Shown: positions 38,246 through 46,341 of the stretch, in pieces | Numbering within the stretch: position 1 is the stretch's first letter | Layout of the letters: each line of letters starts with the position of its first letter | Origin: Candidatus Desulfosporosinus nitrosoreducens | GTDB taxonomy: Bacteria; Bacillota; Desulfitobacteriia; Desulfitobacteriales; Desulfitobacteriaceae | Direction of reading: 5' to 3' | Assembly: GCF_030954495.1 (NCBI RefSeq) | Contig: NZ_JAVHUW010000048.1 | Span: 62,001-126,000 of the forward strand | DNA length: 64,000 bases | Program-made: the position numbers and the translations under genes | The notes under the pieces: generated by a model | Told to the model about the DNA's origin: nothing | The model's input: the letters and a program-made list of their open reading frames with translations, nothing else | Database searches by the model: none

Positions 38246-38857
38246 GTGCGTATTGGGGTGGACATTGACGGTGTCGTTTCGGATAGCTATCCGTGTTGGC
38301 TTCAGGAACTGAACCAGTATTTTGGCAAGGACATTAAGACAATTACGGACTATGATATGTACAAATTGTTTGGGGTTCCTCGTGCCGCTATGAATGACTT
38401 TTTTGTGGGGAATGCGGAGAGACTGTTATTTATGCCTGATATTGTGATGGGGGCGAAGGAAGGGATTGAAACTCTGGTCGAAGAAGGGCATGAAATTATT
38501 TATGTAACCGCCCGTACCCCTGAAGAAAAGGATGTTACATTGCGCTGGCTTGCCAAACGGGGGATACCCCATGAGCACGTTCTTTTTTCCGGATTTAATA
38601 GTAAAGTGAGCTTAGTCCAAGAATGGGATATAGAAGCTTTTATCGAAGATTATCATGTGAATGCCGAACAGATCGCCAAAATTGGGGTTCCGGTTTTCCT
38701 GCTGACAGCGAGCTATAATCAAGGCTGTACAGGGCTTCCTGAAGCTGTCACGCGTTGTCAAAGCTGGCAGGATGTCGTGGAAGGAATCAGGAGGCTAAAG
38801 GGTATACAGGAAGGGTCGCAAGTGGCTGACAAAATAGATAAAATAAGCTGCGAGTAA
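38246..38857 (+). CDS. HAD-superfamily 5'(3')-nucleotidase-like protein
   Basis: The 203-residue product starts MRIGVDIDGVVSDSYPCWL, containing the HAD motif I DIDGV (Asp nucleophile and acid/base), motif II threonine in YVTARTPEEKDVT and a late acidic motif FIEDYHVNAEQI. This pattern fits the NT5C-type deoxyribonucleotidase group of HAD phosphatases. GTG start one base after nadE indicates coupling; it may remove nucleotide monophosphates such as NMN or NaMN, but that is inference. Confidence 0.75.
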   Translation: MRIGVDIDGVVSDSYPCWLQELNQYFGKDIKTITDYDMYKLFGVPRAAMNDFFVGNAERLLFMPDIVMGAKEGIETLVEEGHEIIYVTARTPEEKDVTLRWLAKRGIPHEHVLFSGFNSKVSLVQEWDIEAFIEDYHVNAEQIAKIGVPVFLLTASYNQGCTGLPEAVTRCQSWQDVVEGIRRLKGIQEGSQVADKIDKISCE

Positions 38858-38891
38858 AAACCGTTTGTGGTTTCTAAGTAATTACAAAATG

Positions 38892-38939
38892 AAAAAGCAT
38901 TCTCTTTCACTAAGTAAAGTGAAGGAGGATGCTTTTGTT
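38892..38939. terminator. Bidirectional terminator between the nad genes and murC
   Basis: AAAAAGCAT...CTTTCAC / GTGAAGGAGGATGCTTTT: a long stem (about 17 pairs with a few mismatches) with A-rich and T-rich flanks, between convergent genes; it can serve both. Confidence 0.8.
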
Positions 38940-39035
38940 TCGTTGTTGCTGAGGCAATCGTAGGATGCTTAAAATCATACAAGCTTAGGGCAGCTTTTGA
39001 TTAGTTCGACTGTTGCTCCAGCTTGTAAGATCAAA

Positions 39036-40388
39036 TTAGCTGACTATGTCCAAGCCAACTTTATAGATATCTCCGGCTCCTAAAGTGAGAACGAGATCTT
39101 CAGGGGCGAGGGTTTGGGCGAGATAAACCTTGATATCGTCCAATGTTCCAATGTAGCGGGCTTGAATTCCCTGCTCTTGGATCAGCTCAGCCAGGGTAAG
39201 GGCAGAGATAGTTTGGTGTCCTTGTTCGCGTGCTGAGGCAAAGACATCAGCTATAACGACTTCGTCGGCGCTTTGAAAGGCCTGAGAAAACTCCTGAAGA
39301 AGTTTTTCTGTACGGCTGAAGGTATGGGGCTGGAAGACGGCGCGAATACGACGGTCGGGAAAGGACAGTCGGGCGCCTTCCAGGGTTGTGCGAATTTCAG
39401 TTGGATGATGTGCGTAATCATCGACAATAAGAGCTCCATTGGTATTGCTGCCGAGATGTTCAAAGCGTCGTTTTGTTCCGCTAAATTGGCTTAAGCTATG
39501 CAGGATGTCTTTTATGGGGATGCCAATTTCCGAGCAGACTGCAATCGTGGCTAAAGCATTGAGAATATTATGTCTGCCGGCAACATGCAGGTCCAGATCA
39601 CCGACATACTCTCCCTTAAGCATGATTTTCATAGAACTCTGTTCGTCTCGGAAGAGAATTTCCGTAGCCCTGACATCCGCCGATTCGGAAAGACCAAACG
39701 TGGTTATCGGCGCAGATCCTTTAATAGCCTGACGATTTGGGTCTTCGGCCCAGATATAAATATGACCGTGATCCGGTACTTTCTGAGTAAGCTCGGCAAA
39801 AGCCGCGATAACGTCGTCAAGATCTTTGAAATAATCGGGGTGATCAAATTCGATATTCGTAATGATGAGATGCTCAGGTGAATAGTTAAGGAAGTGGCGC
39901 CGATATTCACAGGATTCCGCTACGAAAAATTCTCCGGCCCCGGAATGGGCATTCCCGCCAATGCTTGGGACATCGCTGCCTACGAGGATAGTCGGGTCAA
40001 ATCCGGCGTGAAGCATGACAAGTCCCATCATAGCAGTCGTTGTCGTCTTGCCGTGGGTTCCGGACACTGAAATTCCCCGCTTCTTAGAAAGTAAGCGCCC
40101 GAGAAATTGAGGGTAGGTTAAAACAGGAATATTCAGCTCTAAAGCCCGGGCTATTTCCGGATGTTGATTTGTATAGGCAGCCGAGGCAACGACCAGGTCG
40201 GCTTTTTCCACGTTACTGGGGGAAAAACTTAGAACAGGAATTTGGGCACGCTTTAAAACACTATCCGTGAAAAAACTCTCTTCTACGTCTGAACCGGAAA
40301 TTGTAGCTCCTTCGATTTGAGCGCTGATTTGAGCTAACGCGCTCATGCCTGTGCCCTTTATGCCAACAAAATGAATATGCAATGCCAA
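39036..40388 (-). CDS. murC: UDP-N-acetylmuramate--L-alanine ligase
   Basis: Adds L-alanine to UDP-MurNAc in cytoplasmic peptidoglycan precursor synthesis. The 450-residue product has the N-terminal Rossmann motif FVGIKGTGMSALA, the Mur ATP-binding loop GTHGKTTTTAM at 110-120, and the DDYAHHPTEI motif of the C-terminal domain. The start is the TTG at 40388, about 9 bases after GAAGGGA; a second TTG six bases inside is possible. It lies downstream of the hydrogenase operon on the same strand, with a 90-base gap. Confidence 0.93.
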   Translation of the reverse strand: MALHIHFVGIKGTGMSALAQISAQIEGATISGSDVEESFFTDSVLKRAQIPVLSFSPSNVEKADLVVASAAYTNQHPEIARALELNIPVLTYPQFLGRLLSKKRGISVSGTHGKTTTTAMMGLVMLHAGFDPTILVGSDVPSIGGNAHSGAGEFFVAESCEYRRHFLNYSPEHLIITNIEFDHPDYFKDLDDVIAAFAELTQKVPDHGHIYIWAEDPNRQAIKGSAPITTFGLSESADVRATEILFRDEQSSMKIMLKGEYVGDLDLHVAGRHNILNALATIAVCSEIGIPIKDILHSLSQFSGTKRRFEHLGSNTNGALIVDDYAHHPTEIRTTLEGARLSFPDRRIRAVFQPHTFSRTEKLLQEFSQAFQSADEVVIADVFASAREQGHQTISALTLAELIQEQGIQARYIGTLDDIKVYLAQTLAPEDLVLTLGAGDIYKVGLDIVS

Positions 40389-40477
40389 AACGTATCGTCC
40401 CTTCTATGTATAACTCTACCTCTCATTATACCCAAACTTATACAAAAAGGTATCATATTTATACAAGGAAAATTTTC

Positions 40478-41137
40478 CTAGCTTTTTTTGGGTGGAGGTT
40501 TTCTCTCATAACCTGTGACTATTGCCTGAAGGTGACTAAGGTTTTCCGTTAATGTCAGGTAAATGTGAATTGGAATCGTGGCCAGAAAGTAAATGGTAAT
40601 AATGAATTTTATCCAACGCAGGCGCTGGAAGCCGCCTACTAATCTCCAAACCCAAATCAAATGCTCACCTTGCCAATAAGATGCCAGACCCAGAAGACTC
40701 GCCACTAAGAAAAGAAAGAGCCAGGAAAAATACATAAGGGTCTGTCCGCTGTTATATTTACGACCGGGTGGAGGGGATGAACGCAGGAAAAAGTAATAGG
40801 CTAAGAGTTTCGGAAATAGTTTAACATCATGAGCCTTCGGAATCAAGGATTTATCCTGTCGAAGGAAAGCATCGGCAAGGCGCAGAGCCGTAAATCCGAG
40901 GGCAAACCAATTAGAGATTACATGGACTTGAAATACATCACTATAGGTTACACTTAAAAATTTAGCGGGTTTATGCAGTTCTAAACCACTCAATAAGACT
41001 CCGGTAAGGCTAAAAGTGAAGCCCCAATGAAAAATTCTTGTTCCAATGGATTGGAAAAGGATAATTTCTCCCTTTACCTTGCCTTTCTGGAATTCTTTAG
41101 AGAGAGGTTTTCTAAGAGCAATTTTTCGCTTCCTCAT
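40478..41137 (-). CDS. [NiFe] hydrogenase b-type cytochrome subunit
   Basis: Membrane diheme cytochrome b that takes electrons from the periplasmic hydrogenase to the quinone pool. The 219-residue product has about four hydrophobic helices and candidate heme histidines in RIFHWGF, VFQVHVISNW and PIHIYLT. It follows the large-subunit gene after 21 bases, completing a three-gene hydrogenase operon. The charged N-terminal extension (MRKRKIALRKPLSKEF) is longer than usual. Confidence 0.85.
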   Translation of the reverse strand: MRKRKIALRKPLSKEFQKGKVKGEIILFQSIGTRIFHWGFTFSLTGVLLSGLELHKPAKFLSVTYSDVFQVHVISNWFALGFTALRLADAFLRQDKSLIPKAHDVKLFPKLLAYYFFLRSSPPPGRKYNSGQTLMYFSWLFLFLVASLLGLASYWQGEHLIWVWRLVGGFQRLRWIKFIITIYFLATIPIHIYLTLTENLSHLQAIVTGYERKPPPKKS

Positions 41138-41158
41138 TTATTACCATGTCCTCAATCA

Positions 41159-42562
41159 TTAGATAGGAATTCTTAAAGCCCGGATTTTTTCACCGTCGAT
41201 GATATGAACACTGCAGGAAAAGCATGGATCAAAAGAGCGAATGATTCTGCCCGCTTCTTTCAGGTCCTCTGACTTTACTTTCAGTCCAAGTAAGGCTGAC
41301 TCTCCAACACTGCGGGTTCCCGATTCGTCCCGAGCACCAAAGTTAAAGGCTGAAGGGGTTATGATTTGATAATGTCTGACCCGCCCTTCTTTAATACTGA
41401 CCCAATGTCCTAACAAGCCGCGCATGGCCTCATGGAGCCCGACACTGACCCCGGAGTTTTGCCCTATTTTACGATTAAGAGTTGCTGAACCAGGTTCCAG
41501 TCGATCCAACCAAATCTGGGTAGCTTGAGCAATTTTTTTGATTTCCAGGGATCGAGCCCATATTCGGGCGAGCGCACCGTAGCCTATGACTTTTTCTTTG
41601 TTGAGGATTGCCCGGGCTAAAGGGCCGACTTCGATAGCCTGACCGCGATAGCGCGGAGATTTGACCCAAGTATATCCTTTGCTTTGACTTTGATCGGGGA
41701 CAGTATCCTCTTCTGTGGGATGCAAAGGTCCGTGAGGTTTGTACCAGGCGTGAGTCACATCTTCTGTCACATATTTCTCATTGAAGTTTTCCCGGTCTCC
41801 TCGAAGCACCACACCTTGAGAGAACAACCCAGTTCCTTCCGGGCTGAGAAATCCTCCGCTTGACATAAAATTGCCGCTGCCTTGACCAAGTTCTACGTAG
41901 TCGGGATAACGCTTGATAATTAAATCGACATCGGGCAGAAGAACATTATCGAGAAAGCTTAATACTTCCAGAATATAGCCGCGATAACGACTAACTTTGT
42001 CTGCATCAACGTCTGTACTTGCCCCTCCGGGAACGATGCCATGTCCGTGGGGCGCTTTGCCGCCAAAAACAGCAAAAGCCGCGTGGGCAGCCCGAGCAAC
42101 TTCTATAGCTTTGAAATAATGCTCGGTCAGTGCAGTATTCTCTTGGTTGGATAATCGCAGATCAGATTCCGAATGGGGAATAAATGGAGCCAGATCAGGA
42201 CCCCGAAAATAATCCGGCAAAGCGTATAAATATAAGTGACGAATATGGTTCTGAATAAAATCACTGGCTAGAATCAGATTCCGAATTAAAAGTCCATTAG
42301 AAGGAACTTGCATTCCTAAAGCTTTCTCTACAGCCAGAGCTGATGTAATAGCATGGGCGGAAGAACAGATCCCGCAAATACGTTGAGTATAATAGGGCAT
42401 ATCCATGGAGGAACGGCCGACTAAGATTTGTTCAAACCCCCGGTAGAGGGTATCCGAAATATAGGCATCTTTAATCTCTCCGTCTTCCAGCCAAGCTTCC
42501 AGCAACATGGGATTATGAATGCGGCTCACAGGAAAAATAGTCTTTTTCTCCAGAATGGTCAC
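41159..42562 (-). CDS. [NiFe] hydrogenase large subunit
   Basis: Carries the NiFe active site of a respiratory uptake hydrogenase. The 467-residue product has the two cysteine pairs that bind the metal: RICGICSSAH (Cys63, Cys66) and DPCFSCSVH (Cys447, Cys450). After His453 there are 14 residues (IIDGEKIRALRIPI), the C-terminal extension removed by a maturation protease once nickel is in place; no protease gene is in the window. The annotated GTG start overlaps its own AAGGAG site, so translation may really begin a few codons later or be coupled to the upstream gene. Confidence 0.95.
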   Translation of the reverse strand: MTILEKKTIFPVSRIHNPMLLEAWLEDGEIKDAYISDTLYRGFEQILVGRSSMDMPYYTQRICGICSSAHAITSALAVEKALGMQVPSNGLLIRNLILASDFIQNHIRHLYLYALPDYFRGPDLAPFIPHSESDLRLSNQENTALTEHYFKAIEVARAAHAAFAVFGGKAPHGHGIVPGGASTDVDADKVSRYRGYILEVLSFLDNVLLPDVDLIIKRYPDYVELGQGSGNFMSSGGFLSPEGTGLFSQGVVLRGDRENFNEKYVTEDVTHAWYKPHGPLHPTEEDTVPDQSQSKGYTWVKSPRYRGQAIEVGPLARAILNKEKVIGYGALARIWARSLEIKKIAQATQIWLDRLEPGSATLNRKIGQNSGVSVGLHEAMRGLLGHWVSIKEGRVRHYQIITPSAFNFGARDESGTRSVGESALLGLKVKSEDLKEAGRIIRSFDPCFSCSVHIIDGEKIRALRIPI

Positions 42563-42569
42563 TCCTTGA

Positions 42570-43688
42570 TTAAGGTTTCTTTACTCGATAGTGGTGAAAA
42601 GTTTTTACTTTTTTGAGAGTGAGCCGGTGTTTTTGACGGACAGTAGAATTCAGCATATTCCGCTGAATTCTCCCCTTGTAAAGTGAGGCTGCAGTGTGTC
42701 CCACAATTGCTGCGGAGGTCAAGCCTAAAACCCCAAGCCCGACGGAATCTGTGGTAACTTTTGTTCCGCCAGGTGAAGGAATATCCGGCGAATGAAGGGA
42801 GAATGGGGACATCAAGTCCGGAAAGCCCGGCTCTGTACAGCCAATGCAAGGGGTGTTGCAGCCAATAGGCCAGTTAAAGCGGTCGTTCCAGCGTCGAGTC
42901 GGACAATCGGCATAAGTAACGGGTCCTTTGCAGCCGACTCGATAAAGACATTCTTTTTGTCCGATGTCCGTGGCGAAAATTCCCTGATCGTAATAGTGCC
43001 GCCGTGGACATTGATTATGGATGGTTTCCCTGTAAAAAAGCTTTGGCCTTCCGTAGCCGTCCAGTTCCGGCTCGCCATATAAGGCCAGATGGAGCAGAGT
43101 TCCTATGATCCAATCCGGATGAGCGGGACACCCGGAAACATTAATAACCCTTCTCTCAGTTAGGATATTCTGTACCCCTGTAGCTTGAGCCGGATTGGGG
43201 TACCCGGAAGCAGGGCCGCCAAATGCCGCACAACTTCCAATGGCGACAATATATTTGGCTTTGATGCCCAGGCGTCGGATTAATTCAATACCCGTTATTA
43301 ATTTGCCTTTCTCATAAGCGATGTGGTTGTAATGTCCCCTGCCACTTTGAATCATAGCCCCCTGTATAAGAAGAATGTATTCGTTAGGCAGTTTTTCGTA
43401 AGTTTCCTGGAGAATCTGGTAGACCTCATCACCTTGTACCTGATTCATGACCCAATCATAACGCCAATCAACAAGGTTTGAGAGAACATCGGAAAAGGCT
43501 GGGGTCCAGATATTATCCAGAGAGATGCTATCTCCGGTACAAGTGCCGGCTTCAATCATCACTACGGGAAGTTTCTTGACATCGCCTGCCGCAATTGCCT
43601 GGGCTAGAGGAGGGGTAATCAGTTGATAAAAATTGCCGAGAATAGCTCCCTTAAAAATTAATTTAAGAAAGTCTCGCCGGTTCAGCAT
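42570..43688 (-). CDS. [NiFe] hydrogenase small subunit, Tat-exported
   Basis: Holds the three iron-sulfur clusters that carry electrons from the NiFe site. The 372-residue product starts with a Tat signal (MLNRRDFLKLIF, RRDFLK at 4-9) and a hydrophobic core, so the enzyme faces the outside of the membrane. Cluster ligands are visible in EAGTCTGDS, GSCAAFGG, VSGCPAHP, CPRRHYYD, CLYRVGCKGP and CNTPCIGCTEPG. A C-terminal membrane helix (LGVLGLTSAAIVGHTAASL) anchors it, as in group 1 enzymes. ATG 43688 follows GGGGGGTG; upstream codons to 43730 are not part of the signal. Confidence 0.95.
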   Translation of the reverse strand: MLNRRDFLKLIFKGAILGNFYQLITPPLAQAIAAGDVKKLPVVMIEAGTCTGDSISLDNIWTPAFSDVLSNLVDWRYDWVMNQVQGDEVYQILQETYEKLPNEYILLIQGAMIQSGRGHYNHIAYEKGKLITGIELIRRLGIKAKYIVAIGSCAAFGGPASGYPNPAQATGVQNILTERRVINVSGCPAHPDWIIGTLLHLALYGEPELDGYGRPKLFYRETIHNQCPRRHYYDQGIFATDIGQKECLYRVGCKGPVTYADCPTRRWNDRFNWPIGCNTPCIGCTEPGFPDLMSPFSLHSPDIPSPGGTKVTTDSVGLGVLGLTSAAIVGHTAASLYKGRIQRNMLNSTVRQKHRLTLKKVKTFHHYRVKKP

Positions 43689-43976
43689 AGCACACCCCCC
43701 TTGTGAGGGTATTATTTCCCAAAAATACAACTTACACTCGAATTTTTACGATTAGGATAAAAATTACTTTTTAACAGAAGAGCCATTCAAACTTCAGAAG
43801 ACCTTCGCTTCGATTTTTTAGTTATGTAAAGCCGAAAGGCCTGGATTTAGGTTGCAAACTTGAAGAATTTTTCACAAGAGCACTGGGCAAATTAACCAAT
43901 ATGGTTTATAATAGCAGCACAGGATACAGCAACTTAACCTTAAGTTGTTCATATAGACACCCTTTTTCTCACTCTC

Positions 43977-44000
43977 TCCCTCTCCGTGAGGGATTTTTTT
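43977..44000 (+). terminator. Rho-independent terminator in the gene-poor region
   Basis: TCCCTC-TCCGT-GAGGGA followed by TTTTTTT at 43994-44000. There is no clear ORF before it on the plus strand, only a smaller inverted repeat (about 43930-43948), so it should end a short non-coding transcript starting in 43740-43930; a TATAAT-like box lies at about 43909-43914. Confidence 0.7.
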
Positions 44001-44133
44001 GTCTTGGCAAAAAGCTTTGGCTCAGGGCAGATCATTTATGAGCAAAAATCAGATTAGTTTGCTGACAGTGTTCATTTTAATTTAGTTAAGCAGAAACTAC
44101 GAAGATTATTTCAATAAATTACCAAGATACTTT

Positions 44134-44330
44134 TTAACACATATTTGTAAATTTATGTTATAATGTGTCGAAAACAATTTTAGTTTTGTTACATGTAGTA
44201 AGCCCCCTTATCCTTCTGCCAATTGGCGGAAGGAGAGCTTTTAAGAATTTTGTCCCATTTTTTTATAGGGATTAAACCCTTTAATGGGGCATTGCGCAGA
44301 AGATCTCCGGACGCGGAGGTCTTCTTTTTA
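44134..44330 (+). ncRNA. Candidate small RNA with own promoter and two hairpins
   Basis: An extended -10 promoter TGTTATAAT ends at 44164 (with TTAACA at 44134-44139, a long 19-base spacer). The predicted transcript from about 44171 has no ORF. It contains TCCTTCTGCC-AATT-GGCGGAAGGA (44211-44234) followed by GAGCTTTT, and AGAAGATCTCCG-GACG-CGGAGGTCTTCT (44298-44325) followed by a T run, a good terminator. It could be a small RNA of 65 or 160 bases. I cannot assign it to 6S, SRP or tmRNA. Confidence 0.5.
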
Positions 44331-44452
44331 ATTGTAAGCAACCGTACACATGGAAGCTGTATTTCATAGAATGTAAAAGTACCGCTTAATTAAGTCTGTT
44401 GCTTTAGAATACCATCTCTTCTGTCAACCTCATCAGGGAATGGTGGGGGTTC

Positions 44453-44536
44453 ATGAAAAATCTAAAACTATCCGTATTTGGAATGGTTTTAAAATTTTAT
44501 TTAGAAATTTTGTTGATTTTTTTCTTAACAAACTAA
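44453..44536 (+). CDS. Possible small hydrophobic peptide ORF (27 residues)
   Basis: ATG 44453 behind GGTGGGGGT. The product has a short basic head (MKNLKLSVF) and a hydrophobic helix ending LLIFFLTN. It overlaps the -35 of the tRNA promoter. It may be a small membrane peptide or chance; no known family is recognised. Confidence 0.25.
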   Translation: MKNLKLSVFGMVLKFYLEILLIFFLTN

Positions 44537-44553
44537 TCAACTTGTGTTATACT
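44525..44553 (+). promoter_or_regulatory. Promoter of tRNA-Thr
   Basis: TTAACA at 44525-44530, 17-base spacer, TATACT at 44548-44553 with an extended TGT just before it, about 80 bases upstream of the tRNA. Confidence 0.75.
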
Positions 44554-44636
44554 ATCCAAGTCGAATGAACTGCTCTCTATAAGGCAGAAAATGAGCTGTT
44601 GTTACAGTAACAGACTTATAATCGACGAATTAACAT

Positions 44637-44711
44637 GCCGATGTGGCTCAGAGGTAGAGCAGCTCACTCGTAATGAGCAGGTCGTCGGTTCGATTCCGAC
44701 CATCGGCTCCA
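44637..44711 (+). tRNA. tRNA-Thr (anticodon CGT)
   Basis: A complete cloverleaf: acceptor GCCGATG/CATCGGC, D-stem GCTC/GAGC, anticodon stem GCTCA/TGAGC with loop CTCGTAA (anticodon CGT, reads ACG), T-stem GTCGG/CCGAC around TTCGATT, discriminator T and encoded CCA. Its 3' end is the likely attachment site of the element that follows, whose integrase gene is the next one. Confidence 0.97.
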
Positions 44712-44724
44712 CTGGAACACTACT

Positions 44725-44754
44725 CCCGCAAGAGATTGCGGGATTTTGTGTTTT
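44725..44754 (+). terminator. Terminator after tRNA-Thr
   Basis: CCCGCAA-GAGA-TTGCGGG followed by ATTTTGTGTTTT, 14 bases after the tRNA. If the att core ends in the tRNA, this terminator was supplied by the element. Confidence 0.75.
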
Positions 44755-44836
44755 ATGGGAATAAGGTTAAAAACCTAAAAAGGTGCCAATTCGGTGCCCA
44801 AACGTACAACACCATACTTTGTGCCACAAAACAAAC

Positions 44837-44860
44837 ATCCCCAGATAAGCTTCTGGGGAT
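44837..44860 (-). terminator. Terminator of the integrase gene
   Basis: ATCCCCAG-ATAAGCTT-CTGGGGAT; on the minus strand it is followed by GTTTGTTTTG, 17 bases after the integrase stop. Nearby, GGTGCC occurs twice (44781-44798). Confidence 0.6.
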
Positions 44861-44876
44861 TAATTGTTACGCATAT

Positions 44877-46151
44877 TTAGGCCAAGTTTCGCTTAGGAAA
44901 AGCAATGATTTTGGCATTCGAGGGTGTTACTGGAACTGCATCTGGATTTGGATCTGGTTCGGGATTCTTTGGTTTTTCGGTAGGAATTAAAGCATTTTCG
45001 ATAGCGCTTGCTGCCTCGTCCTTCATGCTTGCGTAAACATGACCGTAAAGTCGTTTCGAGGTGGCAGGATCGGCGTGGCCAGCTCTACGCGCAATCTCAT
45101 TATCGGGGACTTTATTAGCAATCATGATTGTAATATTAGTATGACGTAAATCGTGAAGGCGTATCTTTGGTAGTTTATATTTTATAAGAAATTTCCGAAA
45201 CCAACTTGAAATGGTATCCGGAAACATTGGTTTACCATCATCCTGGCAAAATACTAAATCGTTGTCGACATAATCATCGCCCAATTCATCCCTCAACTTT
45301 TGCTGATTTTCCAAATGAATGCGCAAAGCATCCATAACTAAGGCGGGAACTTTAATATCTCTTATCCCTTTCTTGCTTTTCGTCCCTTTAATGAAGATGC
45401 CTTTTTTCTTTGTATATTGGACAGTTTGTCTGATCTTAAGGACATTTTTTTCCCAGTCTATGTCTTCTCTCCTGAGGCCGATGGTTTCACCACGACGAGT
45501 ACCACCGTAAACTGAAATTAACACCATGGCATATTTCTTAATTGGTTCGTTTTTTGCGCACTCCAACATTTCAATTGCTTGTTCTGGCTCATAGAACGAT
45601 GCGACATCAGAATTAGGACGTTCAGGGCTTTCCACAAAGTCAGCTGGGTTCTCCTTAATAAGTTTCCATTTAGCAGCTGTCTTCAATGCTTTATGAAGAA
45701 TGCAATGCTGTTTAAATACACTTGACTCATCCAGACCGCCGGGCTTACCATCTTTTCTTCCTTCAGTTCTTAGGTAGTTATAGTATTCTTGCAAATTAAG
45801 AGGAGATAATTTATCGAGTAGGATATGTCCAAGTCGAGGCTTTGTGTGAATTTCGAACATTTTCTCATAAAAGGCGTACGTTCTTTCGCTAAATTTACCA
45901 TTAAGTAATTTAGGCGAACAATACTCCTTTAGCCATTTATCCAGGTAATCACTAAATCTCAAATTGGATGGCTCAATATAAGTTCCATTCTTAAGTTCGG
46001 AAATCATTCGATCGAGCTCTCCTTCTGCTTTACGCTTTCCGCCGTGAAATACCTTTTTTATTCGGCCCCGGCCACCTTCTGCATTTCGGCCGATTTCAAT
46101 AATGATATTAAAATGGTTTTTCTTAATTTCTTCTACATGTCCTGAATACAT
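44877..46151 (-). CDS. int: Tyrosine-family site-specific integrase
   Basis: Integrates and excises the element at the tRNA. The 424-residue product has an N-terminal arm-binding region (about 1-55), a SAM-like core-binding domain (about 64-170) and a catalytic domain with Arg219 (GTRRGE), His333 and Arg336 (HDLRH), His359 (GHADPATS) and the nucleophile Tyr369 (RLYGHV). The C-terminal 50 residues are proline-rich and variable. Its 3' end faces the tRNA, the usual orientation for tRNA-integrating phages. Confidence 0.94.
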   Translation of the reverse strand: MYSGHVEEIKKNHFNIIIEIGRNAEGGRGRIKKVFHGGKRKAEGELDRMISELKNGTYIEPSNLRFSDYLDKWLKEYCSPKLLNGKFSERTYAFYEKMFEIHTKPRLGHILLDKLSPLNLQEYYNYLRTEGRKDGKPGGLDESSVFKQHCILHKALKTAAKWKLIKENPADFVESPERPNSDVASFYEPEQAIEMLECAKNEPIKKYAMVLISVYGGTRRGETIGLRREDIDWEKNVLKIRQTVQYTKKKGIFIKGTKSKKGIRDIKVPALVMDALRIHLENQQKLRDELGDDYVDNDLVFCQDDGKPMFPDTISSWFRKFLIKYKLPKIRLHDLRHTNITIMIANKVPDNEIARRAGHADPATSKRLYGHVYASMKDEAASAIENALIPTEKPKNPEPDPNPDAVPVTPSNAKIIAFPKRNLA

Positions 46152-46185
46152 TTTGATTTCACCTTATATTGGGGGCTCAAAAAGT

Positions 46186-46220
46186 AAAAACCCCACACCT
46201 CTCCTATGAGAAATGTGGGG
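46186..46220 (-). terminator. Terminator downstream of the antitoxin gene
   Basis: CCCCACA ... TGTGGGG enclosing a nested CTC/GAG part; on the minus strand it is followed by TTTTTAC. It lies 122 bases after the antitoxin stop and separates the toxin-antitoxin transcript from int. Confidence 0.65.
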
Positions 46221-46341
46221 CTCGGAGGCCCTCTATAAATTCTATTGGCGCTCTGGGTCTCTCACCGATCAGGAAACCGGCACTGGTCCTCTGGCACTCT
46301 TTAAATTAGATTAACATGTTTTTGTAAATACGTAAAGGAAT

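Noticed and set aside
44673..44990. 105-codon ORF over tRNA-Thr
   Set aside because: It starts inside the tRNA and runs into the integrase 3' region without a ribosome site; the sequence is explained by the tRNA and terminators.
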